64,000 nt of DNA, taken from JAVSMW01 sp032027005 (GTDB lineage: Bacteria; Bacillota; Thermincolia; Thermincolales; UBA2595). The translations under genes were made by a program, and so were the position numbers. The notes beneath the pieces are model-generated. The model searched no databases. It was not told the DNA's origin and saw nothing but the letters and a program-made list of their open reading frames with translations. The stretch covers positions 116,214-180,213 of the forward strand of contig JAVSMW010000006.1 of assembly GCA_032027005.1 (NCBI GenBank). Reading direction: 5' to 3'. Shown piece after piece: positions 1-7,474 of this stretch (within the stretch, counting starts at the first letter, position 1; the number at the start of each line of letters is the position of its first letter).

Positions 1-2
1 AT

Positions 3-128
3 GCCAAGCTCAGTGATGCGGCGGACAGTGGCCGACCTTATGTCTTAGATTACCCGGATAGCCCTGCGTCCAAAGCTTTGCAAGGGATAGCTGCTTACTT
101 GAGGGAGATACTGGAAAAGAAGAATTAA
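3..128 (+). CDS. Mrp/NBP35-type ATPase, C-terminal end only (cut by window edge)
   Basis: The third reading frame is open from the window edge to a TAA at 126-128 and encodes about 41 residues. They include LSDAADSGRPYVLDYPDSPA, which matches in position and wording the tails of the four complete Mrp-type ATPases downstream (for example LSEASDAGEPFVYKYPENPG at the end of the protein at 4855). It is therefore the end of a fifth member of that family, encoded on the same strand just upstream. The P-loop and Cys motifs are outside the window, so catalytic competence cannot be judged. It shows that the locus extends to the left of this window. Confidence 0.8.
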   Translation, partial: AKLSDAADSGRPYVLDYPDSPASKALQGIAAYLREILEKKN

Positions 129-136
129 TTTTTTAT

Positions 137-169
137 GGCCGGTTGAGGTATCGACCGGCCTGCTATTTT
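137..169 (+). terminator. Probable terminator after the first ATPase gene
   Basis: GGCCGGT (137-143) pairs with ACCGGCC (154-160), followed by a T-containing stretch. The stem is only 7 bp, but the position nine bases after a stop codon and before a promoter-bearing repeat supports termination. Confidence 0.5.
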
Positions 170-230
170 GTGCGCTCGTTATGGTTGTTAAAAGTTAAAA
201 AAAGAAAATAATCTTGTCTTAAGAGGTTAG

Positions 231-380
231 AACCGTTAAAGCTTAATTTTGTCCAATTTAACCTATGATTTGTGCAGTTGCCAACTTAATAATTGTCTAA
301 ATGCAAAGATGTTATATAATTAAAACACACTTAATCTGGAAATTAACAAAATAATAATAGCATTAAATTAGCGTGCGAAC
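231..380 (+). repeat. Promoter-bearing direct repeat, copy A
   Basis: About 150 bp running from AACCGTTAAA to GCGTGCGAAC is repeated at 725-873 with roughly 80-85% identity by eye, including the phrases GATTTGTGCAGTTGCCAAC and GTTATATAATTAAA. In copy A the repeat runs directly into the 3' part of the small Cys/Gly peptide gene. In copy B a complete peptide gene intervenes. Copy A thus looks like a duplicate that has lost the peptide's leader. Confidence 0.8.
293..320 (+). promoter_or_regulatory. Sigma-A-type promoter, copy A
   Basis: TTGTCT (293-298), a 16-bp spacer and TATAAT (315-320). The same arrangement is kept in copy B, so the elements are conserved while the surrounding bases drift. 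No RNA start has been shown. Confidence 0.55.
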
Positions 381-468
381 TGGGACCTGTTGTGGCGGGG
401 GAGTGAATGGATTCGGCGGTTTGATTGCAAAACAAGTTCGTATACGAACAAAACTGGTGAATATTTAA
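373..468 (+). pseudogene. Decayed copy of the small Cys/Gly-rich peptide gene
   Basis: The frame starting at GTG 373 encodes 31 residues containing GTCCGGGVNGFGGL, closely matching GTCCGGGGDGFGGL in the intact gene at 899-1123, but the leader region is missing. There is no ribosome site in front, and the open frame enters directly from the promoter repeat. It is best read as the remnant of a duplication with an internal deletion, although the frame through the motif is preserved. Confidence 0.5.
436..449. promoter_or_regulatory. Perfect 14-bp palindrome GTTCGTATACGAAC (candidate operator)
   Basis: The sequence equals its own reverse complement. Near-copies occur at 1101-1114, 1123-1136, 11228-11241 and 11292-11305, all between genes or at gene ends of the carboxylase locus. 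A dyad of this size suits a dimeric winged-helix regulator. Two MarR-type regulators (15839 and 19200) are the local candidates, which is inference only. Confidence 0.5.
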
Positions 469-478
469 TACATATAAA

Positions 479-700
479 GTGATTTCCGGCTATAAAATAA
501 ATGAACTCCAGATATGGTCTAATATCAGGGAACGGCAAAAAATGCTCGAAATATTACAGGAATGGGAATGCGTAGATAACTTTGAACACTGTATTCGTAG
601 AAAATCCGGAGAAACAATTTGTGAGATACTTGCGGTGTGGCTTATGACAATGACAAGTATCACAGTTTCAGAGTGTTTTAGGAAGAAAAAAAGGGGGTAG
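479..700 (+). pseudogene. PAS-domain fragment
   Basis: The 73 codons from GTG 479 contain ISGYKINELQIWSN and VDNFEHCIRRKSGETICEIL. These resemble the 'TGY..EEL' start and 'v.nFE.rlrrKdGe' second half of a PAS sensor domain. About a third of a normal PAS domain is missing between them, there is no ribosome site, and no output domain follows. It lies between the two copies of the promoter repeat. It is probably debris of a sensor gene trapped by the duplication. Confidence 0.4.
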
Positions 701-724
701 ATGAAAATGAAAATAAATACTATT

Positions 725-873
725 AACCGTTAAATCTCAATTTTGTTCAATTTAACCTAAGATTTGTGCAGTTGCCAACAAAATAATTGCCTAGAAATAA
801 CGATGTTATATAATTAAACCATACATAAATCTGGAAACTGAAAAAAATAATAGTATTTAACTAGCGTGCGAAC
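725..873 (+). repeat. Promoter-bearing direct repeat, copy B
   Basis: Second copy of the block at 231-380. It is followed by an intact peptide gene with a strong ribosome site. The direct-repeat arrangement, with a PAS fragment in between, suggests a segmental duplication. Confidence 0.8.
787..814 (+). promoter_or_regulatory. Sigma-A-type promoter, copy B
   Basis: TTGCCT (787-792), 16-bp spacer, TATAAT (809-814). This is the likely promoter of the small peptide gene and, if transcription reads through, of the carboxylase operon that begins at 1332. Confidence 0.6.
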
Positions 874-898
874 AATTTGTGAACAGGAGGTGAAATTG

Positions 899-1123
899 AT
901 GTTTAAAAAACAAAATACTACAATACCTAAAATGGGAGAAAAACTAGCAAAAATTACCGAAGCAATTGCCGAAAAGGAAAACTCAAGAATCGAAGAAAAA
1001 ACTTACCGTAGAAATTGTTATGAGGTTTTTCCATTTCTGACTGGAACCTGTTGTGGCGGGGGAGGGGATGGATTCGGCGGTTTGTTTGATTACAAAACTA
1101 GTTCGTATACAAACAAAAACTAG
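899..1123 (+). CDS. Small Cys/Gly-rich peptide, possible modified-peptide precursor
   Basis: The product has 74 residues. ATG 899 is preceded by AGGAGGTG (885-892) at ideal spacing, so translation is likely. The first ~40 residues are charged and hydrophilic (Lys/Glu-rich, like a leader). The end is different in character: CYEVFPFLTGTCCGGGGDGF, then GGLFDYKTSS. That two-part layout resembles ribosomally made, post-translationally modified peptides, but no modification or export enzyme is visible nearby, so this remains a guess. A metal-binding or regulatory peptide for the adjacent operon is an alternative. The motif GTCCGGG..GFGGL recurs in the decayed copy at 373-468. Function is not recognised. 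Confidence 0.5.
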   Translation: MFKKQNTTIPKMGEKLAKITEAIAEKENSRIEEKTYRRNCYEVFPFLTGTCCGGGGDGFGGLFDYKTSSYTNKN

Positions 1124-1136
1124 TTCGTATACAAAC
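1101..1136. promoter_or_regulatory. Two tandem copies of the candidate operator
   Basis: GTTCGTATACAAAC occurs at 1101-1114 and 1123-1136, each 13 of 14 identical to the perfect palindrome at 436-449. They form a 22-bp direct repeat that overlaps the stop codon of the peptide gene and lies about 200 bp upstream of the first carboxylase gene. Confidence 0.5.
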
Positions 1137-1331
1137 AAAAAAAGTTCTCGCACAATCAAAAATTATTCGCATCCGAAGCTAGGATAAGTTTTCGGGACCA
1201 GGGTGGCGAAAATGTGTGGGAAATTTAAATAAAAATAATATTTGCCAATTTAAGAAGGGGGTGAAGCTTATGTTGTGAAGAACTTCAGTGGAGCCCGAAT
1301 AAAACACATTAATAGGAGGTGCACAACTTTA
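1124..1331 (+). other. Leader region of the carboxylase operon
   Basis: No convincing gene. Besides the operator copy it holds a good ribosome site (AAGGGGGTG, 1255-1263) followed by the two-codon frame ATG TTG TGA at 1270-1278, which overlaps a possible GTG start at 1275 for the carboxylase. The better start is ATG 1332. The minimal frame could influence translation, but nothing shows that it does. Confidence 0.3.
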
Positions 1332-2876
1332 ATGGCAGTAAAAAGAATTGATGATCTGAGAGATTACCTTGATGTTCTGGATCAAATGGGTGAAATATGT
1401 CATGTTAAGGATGAAGTTGACTGGAAACTGGAAATGACGGGAATTGGAGCTATGTCCAACCGTATCGACGACAAAATCCCACTCTTTGAAAACATTAAAG
1501 GCTACCCCAAAGGTACCAGGGCGTCAACTGACCTCTACCGTGGCAGCCACGGAGCTTTGTGGCGGCGGATGGCCTTGTCCATCGGCTTATCCCCGGAAAT
1601 TTCCTATTCAGATTACATGGATGAATACATTAACCGTTTCAATCACCCGATCCGCCCCATTGCCGTGGATAAGGGTTCATGCCAGGACGTTGTACTGATC
1701 GGGAAAGATGTCGATGTTTTAAAAACACTTCCGGTTCCGTATATCCACGACGGTGACGGCGGTCGTTACCTGACCATGCACGCGATGATTGTCAAGGATC
1801 CTGATTCGGAATGGGTCAACTGGGCCAATTACCGTGCACTAGTTAATACCAAGAATAAGATCAGCTTTCTCTTCTGCCCTGGCCAGCAAAACCCCAACCT
1901 TTACTATTATAAGTATGAAGCTAGGAACCAGCCCATGCCGGTTGCCATAGCCATTGGCGGGCACCCTGCGGTTTGGTATATGGCCACAACTCCATTGCCA
2001 GCAGGGGTCAGTGAGGTCGATTATATCGGCGGCATGATCCAAAAACCGGTTGAGTTGGTCAAGTGCGTGACGAATGATCTTTATGTGCCAGCAAATGCGG
2101 AGTATGTGATTGAGGGCGTTATGATGCCCCACGAACGCATTGATGAAGGTCCGTTCGGTGAGTATCTTGGTTACATGCACGGCCCGCGCCGTCCGATGCC
2201 TTTTGTTCGGGCTACGGCCATTACCCACCGGAAAAACCCGATCCTGCCGATCTGCGTTGAGGGAACCGGGGTAGGGGAGTCGAATAACGTCTGCAATACC
2301 AGTTTCAACGCTCTGTTAACCCCAGCGCTAATGGTTTTCCTGCGGCAGCTAGGTTATCCGGTCAAGTTTGTAACTGGTCCCGAACTTAACGCGTGGTCAT
2401 CCCTGATTGCGGCTACCAAAATTCCTTATCCCGGGTATGCCAAAGAATTAGGCGAACTGCTACTGACCTGTCCCGGACCTTCCATGTACTATGACCTTAC
2501 TTTCCTAGTGGATGAAGATATTGACATTACCGATATGGAAAAAGTTTGGGAAGAAATTGTTTTAAAAGCCCATCCAACAAAGGATTGGAATAACTTCGGC
2601 GACGCTGAAGCGCCAAGGTCGTCGCTGAATATCTACCAGACAGCCGAAGAAAAAGGAGCCCTAGCTAAGGCGTCCTCCAAGGGAAAAACGTCAAAATGCT
2701 GGATTGACGCCACAACCAAGGAATGGAACGAAACTACGGACGGACCGAAACGCATGGAGTTCGATCTTTTATATCCGACCACTAAGGATTGGGTGACCAG
2801 CAACAAAGAAAAATACGACCTGCCAAAATATAAGGATTTCCGTGAGGAAGGTTTACGCTGGATTGAACAAAAATAA
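1332..2876 (+). CDS. UbiD-family carboxylase subunit, PpcA/AbcA-like (catalytic)
   Basis: A 514-residue UbiD-family (de)carboxylase that would use prenylated FMN. It resembles the alpha subunit of phenylphosphate carboxylase and the proposed anaerobic benzene carboxylase AbcA. Visible landmarks are HDGDGG at 139-144, NWANYR with Asn163 and Arg168, and EGPFGE with Glu272 and Glu277. In Aspergillus Fdc1 the corresponding Asn168, Arg173, Glu277 and Glu282 bind the cofactor metal and catalyse, and the offset is a constant five residues. ATG 1332 is chosen because AGGAGGTG ends 10 bases upstream and family members begin just before the DLR.YL motif; a GTG at 1275 would add 19 residues. It heads the operon and is followed by a small subunit and a second UbiD subunit, as in phenylphosphate carboxylase. 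Confidence 0.9.
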   Translation: MAVKRIDDLRDYLDVLDQMGEICHVKDEVDWKLEMTGIGAMSNRIDDKIPLFENIKGYPKGTRASTDLYRGSHGALWRRMALSIGLSPEISYSDYMDEYINRFNHPIRPIAVDKGSCQDVVLIGKDVDVLKTLPVPYIHDGDGGRYLTMHAMIVKDPDSEWVNWANYRALVNTKNKISFLFCPGQQNPNLYYYKYEARNQPMPVAIAIGGHPAVWYMATTPLPAGVSEVDYIGGMIQKPVELVKCVTNDLYVPANAEYVIEGVMMPHERIDEGPFGEYLGYMHGPRRPMPFVRATAITHRKNPILPICVEGTGVGESNNVCNTSFNALLTPALMVFLRQLGYPVKFVTGPELNAWSSLIAATKIPYPGYAKELGELLLTCPGPSMYYDLTFLVDEDIDITDMEKVWEEIVLKAHPTKDWNNFGDAEAPRSSLNIYQTAEEKGALAKASSKGKTSKCWIDATTKEWNETTDGPKRMEFDLLYPTTKDWVTSNKEKYDLPKYKDFREEGLRWIEQK

Positions 2877-2942
2877 GGTCGGGTTATAATATCCAGACCT
2901 TAAAAACCAAAACATCAAAATATAGGAGGTGCATAGTTAGAT

Positions 2943-3239
2943 ATGGCCAAGTATGAGATGTGGGTTAAAGAGCTAAAAAGATTCAGGAATGAAATTCAGG
3001 ATGGGACACCGGTAAAAGTGGATGTTCGAGACGAGAGCCTGAACTGGCATGCAGTGATAGCCATTATTTCGGAAACCCCGATCAAGGATGGAGTAGAAAC
3101 AGTGATAGTTGGGGAAGGTGGACCGGTTTCCTATGTCAACAAGCCGGTATACCTTAAAATTGTCGAAGAACTGGACGAAGACGACCAATATGTTATCAAA
3201 GATATGGACAGATACAACAAAAGACTGGGTGATGTCTAA
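2943..3239 (+). CDS. Small carboxylase subunit, PpcC (gamma)-like
   Basis: The product has 98 residues and starts at ATG 2943 with AGGAGGTG upstream. Its size (about 11 kDa) and position between two UbiD subunits match the gamma subunit of phenylphosphate carboxylase. It contains no catalytic motif. The pattern is a charged beta-rich stretch (PVKVDVRDES, AVIAIISETP) ending in YLKIVEELDEDD. Related patterns can be seen by eye in the small proteins at 6827, 8724 and 11461, suggesting a paralogous family of accessory subunits. Function is inferred from context; sequence recognition alone is weak. Confidence 0.55.
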   Translation: MAKYEMWVKELKRFRNEIQDGTPVKVDVRDESLNWHAVIAIISETPIKDGVETVIVGEGGPVSYVNKPVYLKIVEELDEDDQYVIKDMDRYNKRLGDV

Positions 3240-3264
3240 TAATAAGCAGGAGGTGTAGTCATAA

Positions 3265-4761
3265 ATGAAGTTCAGAAACTTCCTTGAAGTCTTAACTGAG
3301 GAAAATGAGGTAAATGAGGTCAGTGAAAAAGTCAGCCCTGTCTTACAGGCGGGGGCGTTGGGGGCAAAAAATGTGGAACTGGATGGTCCGGCGATGCATT
3401 TTAAGAACTTAGAAGGTTATCCCAACGCGTCACTGGTCACTGGGCTTTACGCTTCGCCCAGCGATTTGTATCCCAAGCGACGTAAGGCGTGGATCAGAAC
3501 GAATGTTGCTCTGGAGCGTGAGTTGGAGGGGACGTATGAAGAGCTCCAGGAACATATTTATGACGGTCTGGAGCAGGGCGGACTCAAACCCCTTGAAGTA
3601 AGCTCCGGACCATGTAAGGAAAATGTCAAACTGGACGATCAGGTGGATCTGAATGAGTTTCCATTTCCGTTAATCCATGAACAGGACGGAGGTAAGTATA
3701 GCACCCAGCATGTGATTATCGTAGAGGATCCAGAAAACGGGGTAATTTCTTGGAGCGACGAAAGGTTTATGATCAAGGATCGCAACCTACTCGTCGTTAA
3801 CCTCGATCCGGAAGGAAGACTTTATGAAATTTATCAAAAGTACGTTAAACTCAACAAGCCGATGCCCTTTGCCGTGGCCATCGGTGTAGACTCCAGCATC
3901 CCTTTAGCGACAGCCGTGTTCATGGAAAGAGTGGGGCTGGGCGGACTGAAACGTGAAGTTCCTGCCGCGGACCTTGCCGGATATTTGGGTGGCGAACCGA
4001 TTGAACTGGTAAAAACCCAAACCAATGGTCTGCTTGTTCCGGCCAGCAGCGAAATAATCCTAGAGGGTGTTGCTATACCGGGGGAAACTGCCTTAGAAGG
4101 GCCATATCCGAATTTCTACCGCATCGAGAAAGCAACATGGCAACCAATATTCACCGTCAAGGCAATTTCCCACCGCACAAATCCTATTATACCATTTGAC
4201 GTTACCGGTATCAAGGGTAGTGATTCTATGAGTCTCCGCTCTTGGGCCCACTCGTTTAAAATCTATCGGATTTTGAACAGCTGGTGGTGGGGGACCAAAA
4301 TTGCCCGTTGGGTCTATTGCCCTGTTTCTATGCGTATGGGGATGGGTATAGTCGCCGTGAACGCCCTCTACCCAGGGTTTGAGTTCCACTTCTCCCGTAT
4401 TGTTTTCGCTTACAGCCACTGGTTTGACAAACTAATGCTGGTTGATAACGCCCTCGGCGCCGAAGAGTTGGCTAGGGTTATGCAGGACTTTATCCAAAAG
4501 GCTTCGCCGGTGCATGCCTTCCATTTCTCTAAGGACGATGTGGCGGCAATTACGCGTTCTGCCAAATATCCGAACGACGGTGAGCGCACAGGGCGCTTGT
4601 ATATCAATGCTTGTCTTGATCCCACTTGGCCCAAGGAGATGATCCCAACACGGGTCAGCTTTGAGACGACATGGCCTGTGGCGTTGCAAGAAAAAATAAT
4701 AACCAATTGGAGCAAGATGGGGTTTGTTAATAAACCGCAAAAACGATTAATTAACGCATAA
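3265..4761 (+). CDS. UbiD-family subunit, PpcB-like, active site altered
   Basis: A 498-residue UbiD-family protein with ribosome site GCAGGAGGTG. It keeps the HEQDGGKY motif, Arg167 (ERFMI) and the first catalytic Glu, Glu278 in EGPYPN. The second Glu is replaced by Asn283, and the metal-binding Asn is replaced by Ser162. It is therefore probably not an independent prFMN decarboxylase, but a partner of the intact subunit at 1332, as PpcB is thought to partner PpcA. A Trp-rich stretch (SWWWGTK) and WPKEMIPTR near the C-terminus look unusual for the family. It lies 25 bases after the small subunit gene, so co-translation is likely. Confidence 0.8.
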   Translation: MKFRNFLEVLTEENEVNEVSEKVSPVLQAGALGAKNVELDGPAMHFKNLEGYPNASLVTGLYASPSDLYPKRRKAWIRTNVALERELEGTYEELQEHIYDGLEQGGLKPLEVSSGPCKENVKLDDQVDLNEFPFPLIHEQDGGKYSTQHVIIVEDPENGVISWSDERFMIKDRNLLVVNLDPEGRLYEIYQKYVKLNKPMPFAVAIGVDSSIPLATAVFMERVGLGGLKREVPAADLAGYLGGEPIELVKTQTNGLLVPASSEIILEGVAIPGETALEGPYPNFYRIEKATWQPIFTVKAISHRTNPIIPFDVTGIKGSDSMSLRSWAHSFKIYRILNSWWWGTKIARWVYCPVSMRMGMGIVAVNALYPGFEFHFSRIVFAYSHWFDKLMLVDNALGAEELARVMQDFIQKASPVHAFHFSKDDVAAITRSAKYPNDGERTGRLYINACLDPTWPKEMIPTRVSFETTWPVALQEKIITNWSKMGFVNKPQKRLINA

Positions 4762-4780
4762 GTTGCTTATTCAGGAATTT

Positions 4781-4813
4781 GGCGGGGAGAGGGACTTTCC
4801 TCCCCCCCCCGCC
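4781..4813 (+). other. GC hairpin between UbiD and ATPase genes
   Basis: GGCGGGG pairs with CCCCGCC around a short AT-poor loop, and a run of nine or more C residues lies in the right arm. There is no T tract, so it is more likely an mRNA-stabilising or partial attenuating hairpin than a full terminator. The C run is also a place where the assembly could be off by a base, but it is outside coding sequence. Confidence 0.35.
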
Positions 4814-4854
4814 CCCATCAAATTAAATTATTTGGTAATGGAAGGAGCCGGAAT

Positions 4855-5784
4855 ATGAGCGAGGAGAGAAACGAGGAGAGAACTGTCCTCAAGATCAATG
4901 TGGATTTAAACTGCGATCACAAGTGTGAACGGTGCGAAAAGTTTTTTGAATGTGATGACGATATTAAATGGAAGATTTATGGTCGACGCAGAATGGCTCG
5001 CGCAGCCCGAACCATGAAGAAAATCAAGTATAAGATCGCCATCGGGGGCGGGAAAGGCGGAGTCGGCAAATCAACCACAACGGCTAACTTGGCTGTGGCT
5101 CTGGCGCAAATGGGTTACAAAGTCAGCGTATTGGATCAGGATTTTGACGGTTCAACGATTCCCAAGTTATTTGGGGTGATGGATAAAAGGATGAAACTGG
5201 GAGAAAAAGGCTTGAAACCAGTGGAGGGGTTACTGGGTATTCAGATGGTTTCTTTGGGCTTAATCCAAAAAGAATCCGAAGTGGTAACGATGTTTCATGA
5301 TATGCGGAGGGGAACTACCGAAGAGTTTTTAGCCCATGTGGATTATGGCGAAATTGATTTTTTACTGGTTGACCTGCCCCCGGGTACCAGCTCTGACGCG
5401 GTAAACCTAATGCAGTATATACCTGATTTAAACGGTCTGATTGTCATTACTATTCCGCCTTATGTGTCCCAACTGGCGGCGAGAAAAGCGGCGCAGATTG
5501 CCATGAAGGCGGAAACTCCTGTTCTTGGAATAATTGAAAATATGAGCGGGTATATCTGCCATAAATGCGGGAAGGAATTTGACGTGTTACAGCGCGGCGG
5601 TGGTGAAAGGCTGGCGGAGGAGCTTGGGGTGAATTTCCTTGGAAGAGTACCTCTGAATAAGGAGTTAAGCGAGGCATCCGACGCTGGGGAACCGTTTGTT
5701 TACAAATATCCGGAAAACCCTGGCACAAAGGGAATGCAAGATATAGCTAAGCGCTTAGTTAAATTGCTTGAAGAAGGTGTCTAA
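4855..5784 (+). CDS. Mrp/NBP35-type P-loop ATPase, A-type
   Basis: The product has 309 residues. The N-terminus carries Cys20, Cys24, Cys27 and Cys33 in CDHKCERCEKFFEC. The deviant Walker A GGGKGGVGKST follows at about 64-74, then VLDQDFDGS (switch I), DLPPGTSSD (switch II) and the late pair ICHKCG typical of Mrp/NBP35 proteins. Family members bind ATP and usually iron-sulfur clusters and act in cluster transfer. Here an unusual role in carboxylase activation or energy coupling is inferred from the setting. ParA/MinD/Mrp-like ATPases have, as I recall, been reported beside UbiD-type naphthalene carboxylase genes. It resembles the third copy at 9156 (shared KRM and MRR motifs) more than its neighbour. 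Confidence 0.85.
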   Translation: MSEERNEERTVLKINVDLNCDHKCERCEKFFECDDDIKWKIYGRRRMARAARTMKKIKYKIAIGGGKGGVGKSTTTANLAVALAQMGYKVSVLDQDFDGSTIPKLFGVMDKRMKLGEKGLKPVEGLLGIQMVSLGLIQKESEVVTMFHDMRRGTTEEFLAHVDYGEIDFLLVDLPPGTSSDAVNLMQYIPDLNGLIVITIPPYVSQLAARKAAQIAMKAETPVLGIIENMSGYICHKCGKEFDVLQRGGGERLAEELGVNFLGRVPLNKELSEASDAGEPFVYKYPENPGTKGMQDIAKRLVKLLEEGV

Positions 5785-5827
5785 AATAAAACAGGTGGGT
5801 GAAATTTAATCTGAAAGGGGAACCGTT

Positions 5828-6751
5828 ATGAGCGATTCAAGCATTAAAGAAGAAATTGATCTGATTGGGATTAATGTGGATACCTCATGTTCTTACGACT
5901 GCGCCAACTGTGAGAGGTATTTTGAATGCAAGTGGCCGCAGAAGGAAGATTTTTTGAAACATGGTTTCTATCCCTTGGCCAAGGAAAACCTGAAAAATGT
6001 TAAAAGGAAAATTTTGGTTTTGGGTGGCAAAGGGGGCGTCGGCAAGTCCATGCTGGCAACCAACTTGGCGGCTGCTCTGGCTAAACTCGGCAAAAAAGTG
6101 TGTGTTCTGGACCAAAATTACGACTGTCCCGCTGTACCGATTATGCTTGGAGTTGAGGGCAAAAAGCTGAAGACTGGGGAAAACGGTTTTATCCCGGTTG
6201 TAGGAGCAGGCGGGGTCAAAGTGGTTTCGATGGGCCTGATTTTGTCTCAGGATGAAATAATTATCTGGTTCCATGATTCGAAAAGGGCAGCAACTGAGGA
6301 GTTCCTTACCAATGTGGACTTTGGAGAGTTGGATTATCTTATTTTTGATATTCCAGCGGGTACCAGCAGCGAAACTGTCAATGTCATGAAGTTAATACCG
6401 GACATGGACGGCAGTATTGTAATCACGGTTCCCAGTGAGGTATCTCAAAACGTGGCGAAAAGAGCCATATTAGTCAGCCAGCAGGCTGGTGTACCTGTCT
6501 TGGGGGTCATTGAAAATATGGGTTCGTTTACCTGTCCGGACTGCGGAGAGGTCGTAGGGATTCTGCAAAGCGGCGGTGGGCAAAAGCTGGCGAGCGATAT
6601 GGGCATGGAGTATTGGGGCTCAATTCCGATGGACTTGGAAGTAAGCAGTTCTCTAGATCATGGCAACCCCTTCGTCTTGAACGATGAAAATTTTGTGGGT
6701 TCGCAAGTGGTTATGACCGCGGCGCAAAAGTTGATTAAAAAATATGATTAA
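5828..6751 (+). CDS. Mrp/NBP35-type P-loop ATPase, B-type
   Basis: The product has 307 residues with the same plan: Cys21/25/28/34 in CSYDCANCERYFEC, Walker A GGKGGVGKSM, DIPAGTSSE and a late CPDC pair. It differs from the A-type in having Ser-Met after the Walker Lys, DQNYDCPAVP in switch I and VPSEVSQ near the end of the fold. These features are shared with the copy at 10205. It is 43 bases downstream of the A-type gene, so the two products may form a heterodimer. Its ribosome site is AAAGGGG. Confidence 0.85.
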   Translation: MSDSSIKEEIDLIGINVDTSCSYDCANCERYFECKWPQKEDFLKHGFYPLAKENLKNVKRKILVLGGKGGVGKSMLATNLAAALAKLGKKVCVLDQNYDCPAVPIMLGVEGKKLKTGENGFIPVVGAGGVKVVSMGLILSQDEIIIWFHDSKRAATEEFLTNVDFGELDYLIFDIPAGTSSETVNVMKLIPDMDGSIVITVPSEVSQNVAKRAILVSQQAGVPVLGVIENMGSFTCPDCGEVVGILQSGGGQKLASDMGMEYWGSIPMDLEVSSSLDHGNPFVLNDENFVGSQVVMTAAQKLIKKYD

Positions 6752-6826
6752 TAATGATGCCCAAATGATTGACATGCGAATCTAATCCATACTATGCGTA
6801 ATGTTTGCAGAGGAGGTGAAACATGC

Positions 6827-7195
6827 ATGGCTAAGGTTTATCAAACAATAATATCATTAGCAGAAAAGGAACTCAAGCCGTGGTGGAAAAAAGATTCCGG
6901 CTTAGTAGGGCTGAGCGAAGGGGACCTCGCTGAACCGAAACAGCTAAATCTGCAGCTAACTGATGAAGAAACAATGGAAAATTTCGATGCTGTAGCGTTA
7001 GTATGTAATAATCGGGAGAAACTCTCTGATAGCGATACATTGCAGGTTGTTGATTTTGAAACATCAACATGTATAAAAGAACTGTTTATCAAAATCATTG
7101 AAAAAATAGAGGAGCCCGAAGTACAATTAAATTTTAATACTAAAAAACAGCGTCTCAGCCAAAAAGGAGATATTCTTAAGTCTCTTCTCAAATGA
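6827..7195 (+). CDS. Small acidic protein, possible PpcC-like paralogue
   Basis: The product has 122 residues. ATG 6827 is preferred because AGGAGGTG (6811-6818) sits 8 bases upstream; an upstream ATG at 6794 has no ribosome site. No known domain is recognised. The middle (LNLQLTDEETMENFDAVALV, later ELFIKIIEKIEEPE) has the same order of elements as the 98-residue subunit at 2943. That suggests a diverged accessory subunit with an extra N-terminal helix and a basic tail. The similarity is by eye and weak. Confidence 0.5.
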   Translation: MAKVYQTIISLAEKELKPWWKKDSGLVGLSEGDLAEPKQLNLQLTDEETMENFDAVALVCNNREKLSDSDTLQVVDFETSTCIKELFIKIIEKIEEPEVQLNFNTKKQRLSQKGDILKSLLK

Positions 7196-7239
7196 CGTCC
7201 AAAAATAAAAATTAGAAATGTTAGACGAGGAGGGTAAAT

Positions 7240-7443
7240 ATGCCAATTTACGAATATAAATGCGCCAATGGTCATGTTTTTGAAGAATGGCAAAATATCA
7301 ACGACAAACCGTTGGAAAAATGCCGGATTTGCGACGCTGATGTGAAAAAATTGATTTCCCGGTTCAAGACTCAGCGTTTATGGAACGGTTCAGGTATTTA
7401 TGTTTTTGACCGGGCCGGCAAAAGTCCTGATTGGAACCGGTAA
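7240..7443 (+). CDS. FmdB-type zinc-ribbon protein
   Basis: The product has 67 residues beginning MPIYEYKCANGHVFEEWQ, with a second pair CRICD: the CxxGHxF...CxxC single zinc ribbon of the FmdB family. In other bacteria these small proteins sit beside formamidase, amidase and aromatic-degradation genes; their biochemical role is poorly known (regulation or metal/protein binding). It has a good ribosome site (GAGGAGGG) and lies within the carboxylase operon. Confidence 0.85.
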   Translation: MPIYEYKCANGHVFEEWQNINDKPLEKCRICDADVKKLISRFKTQRLWNGSGIYVFDRAGKSPDWNR

Positions 7444-7474
7444 CTTACCAGCTTGATAAAAGGGGGCGATCGGC

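Noticed and set aside
1270..1278. Two-codon frame ATG TTG TGA after a strong ribosome site as a regulatory upstream frame
   Set aside because: Only suggestive; it may simply reflect a GTG start at 1275, and there is no conservation evidence.
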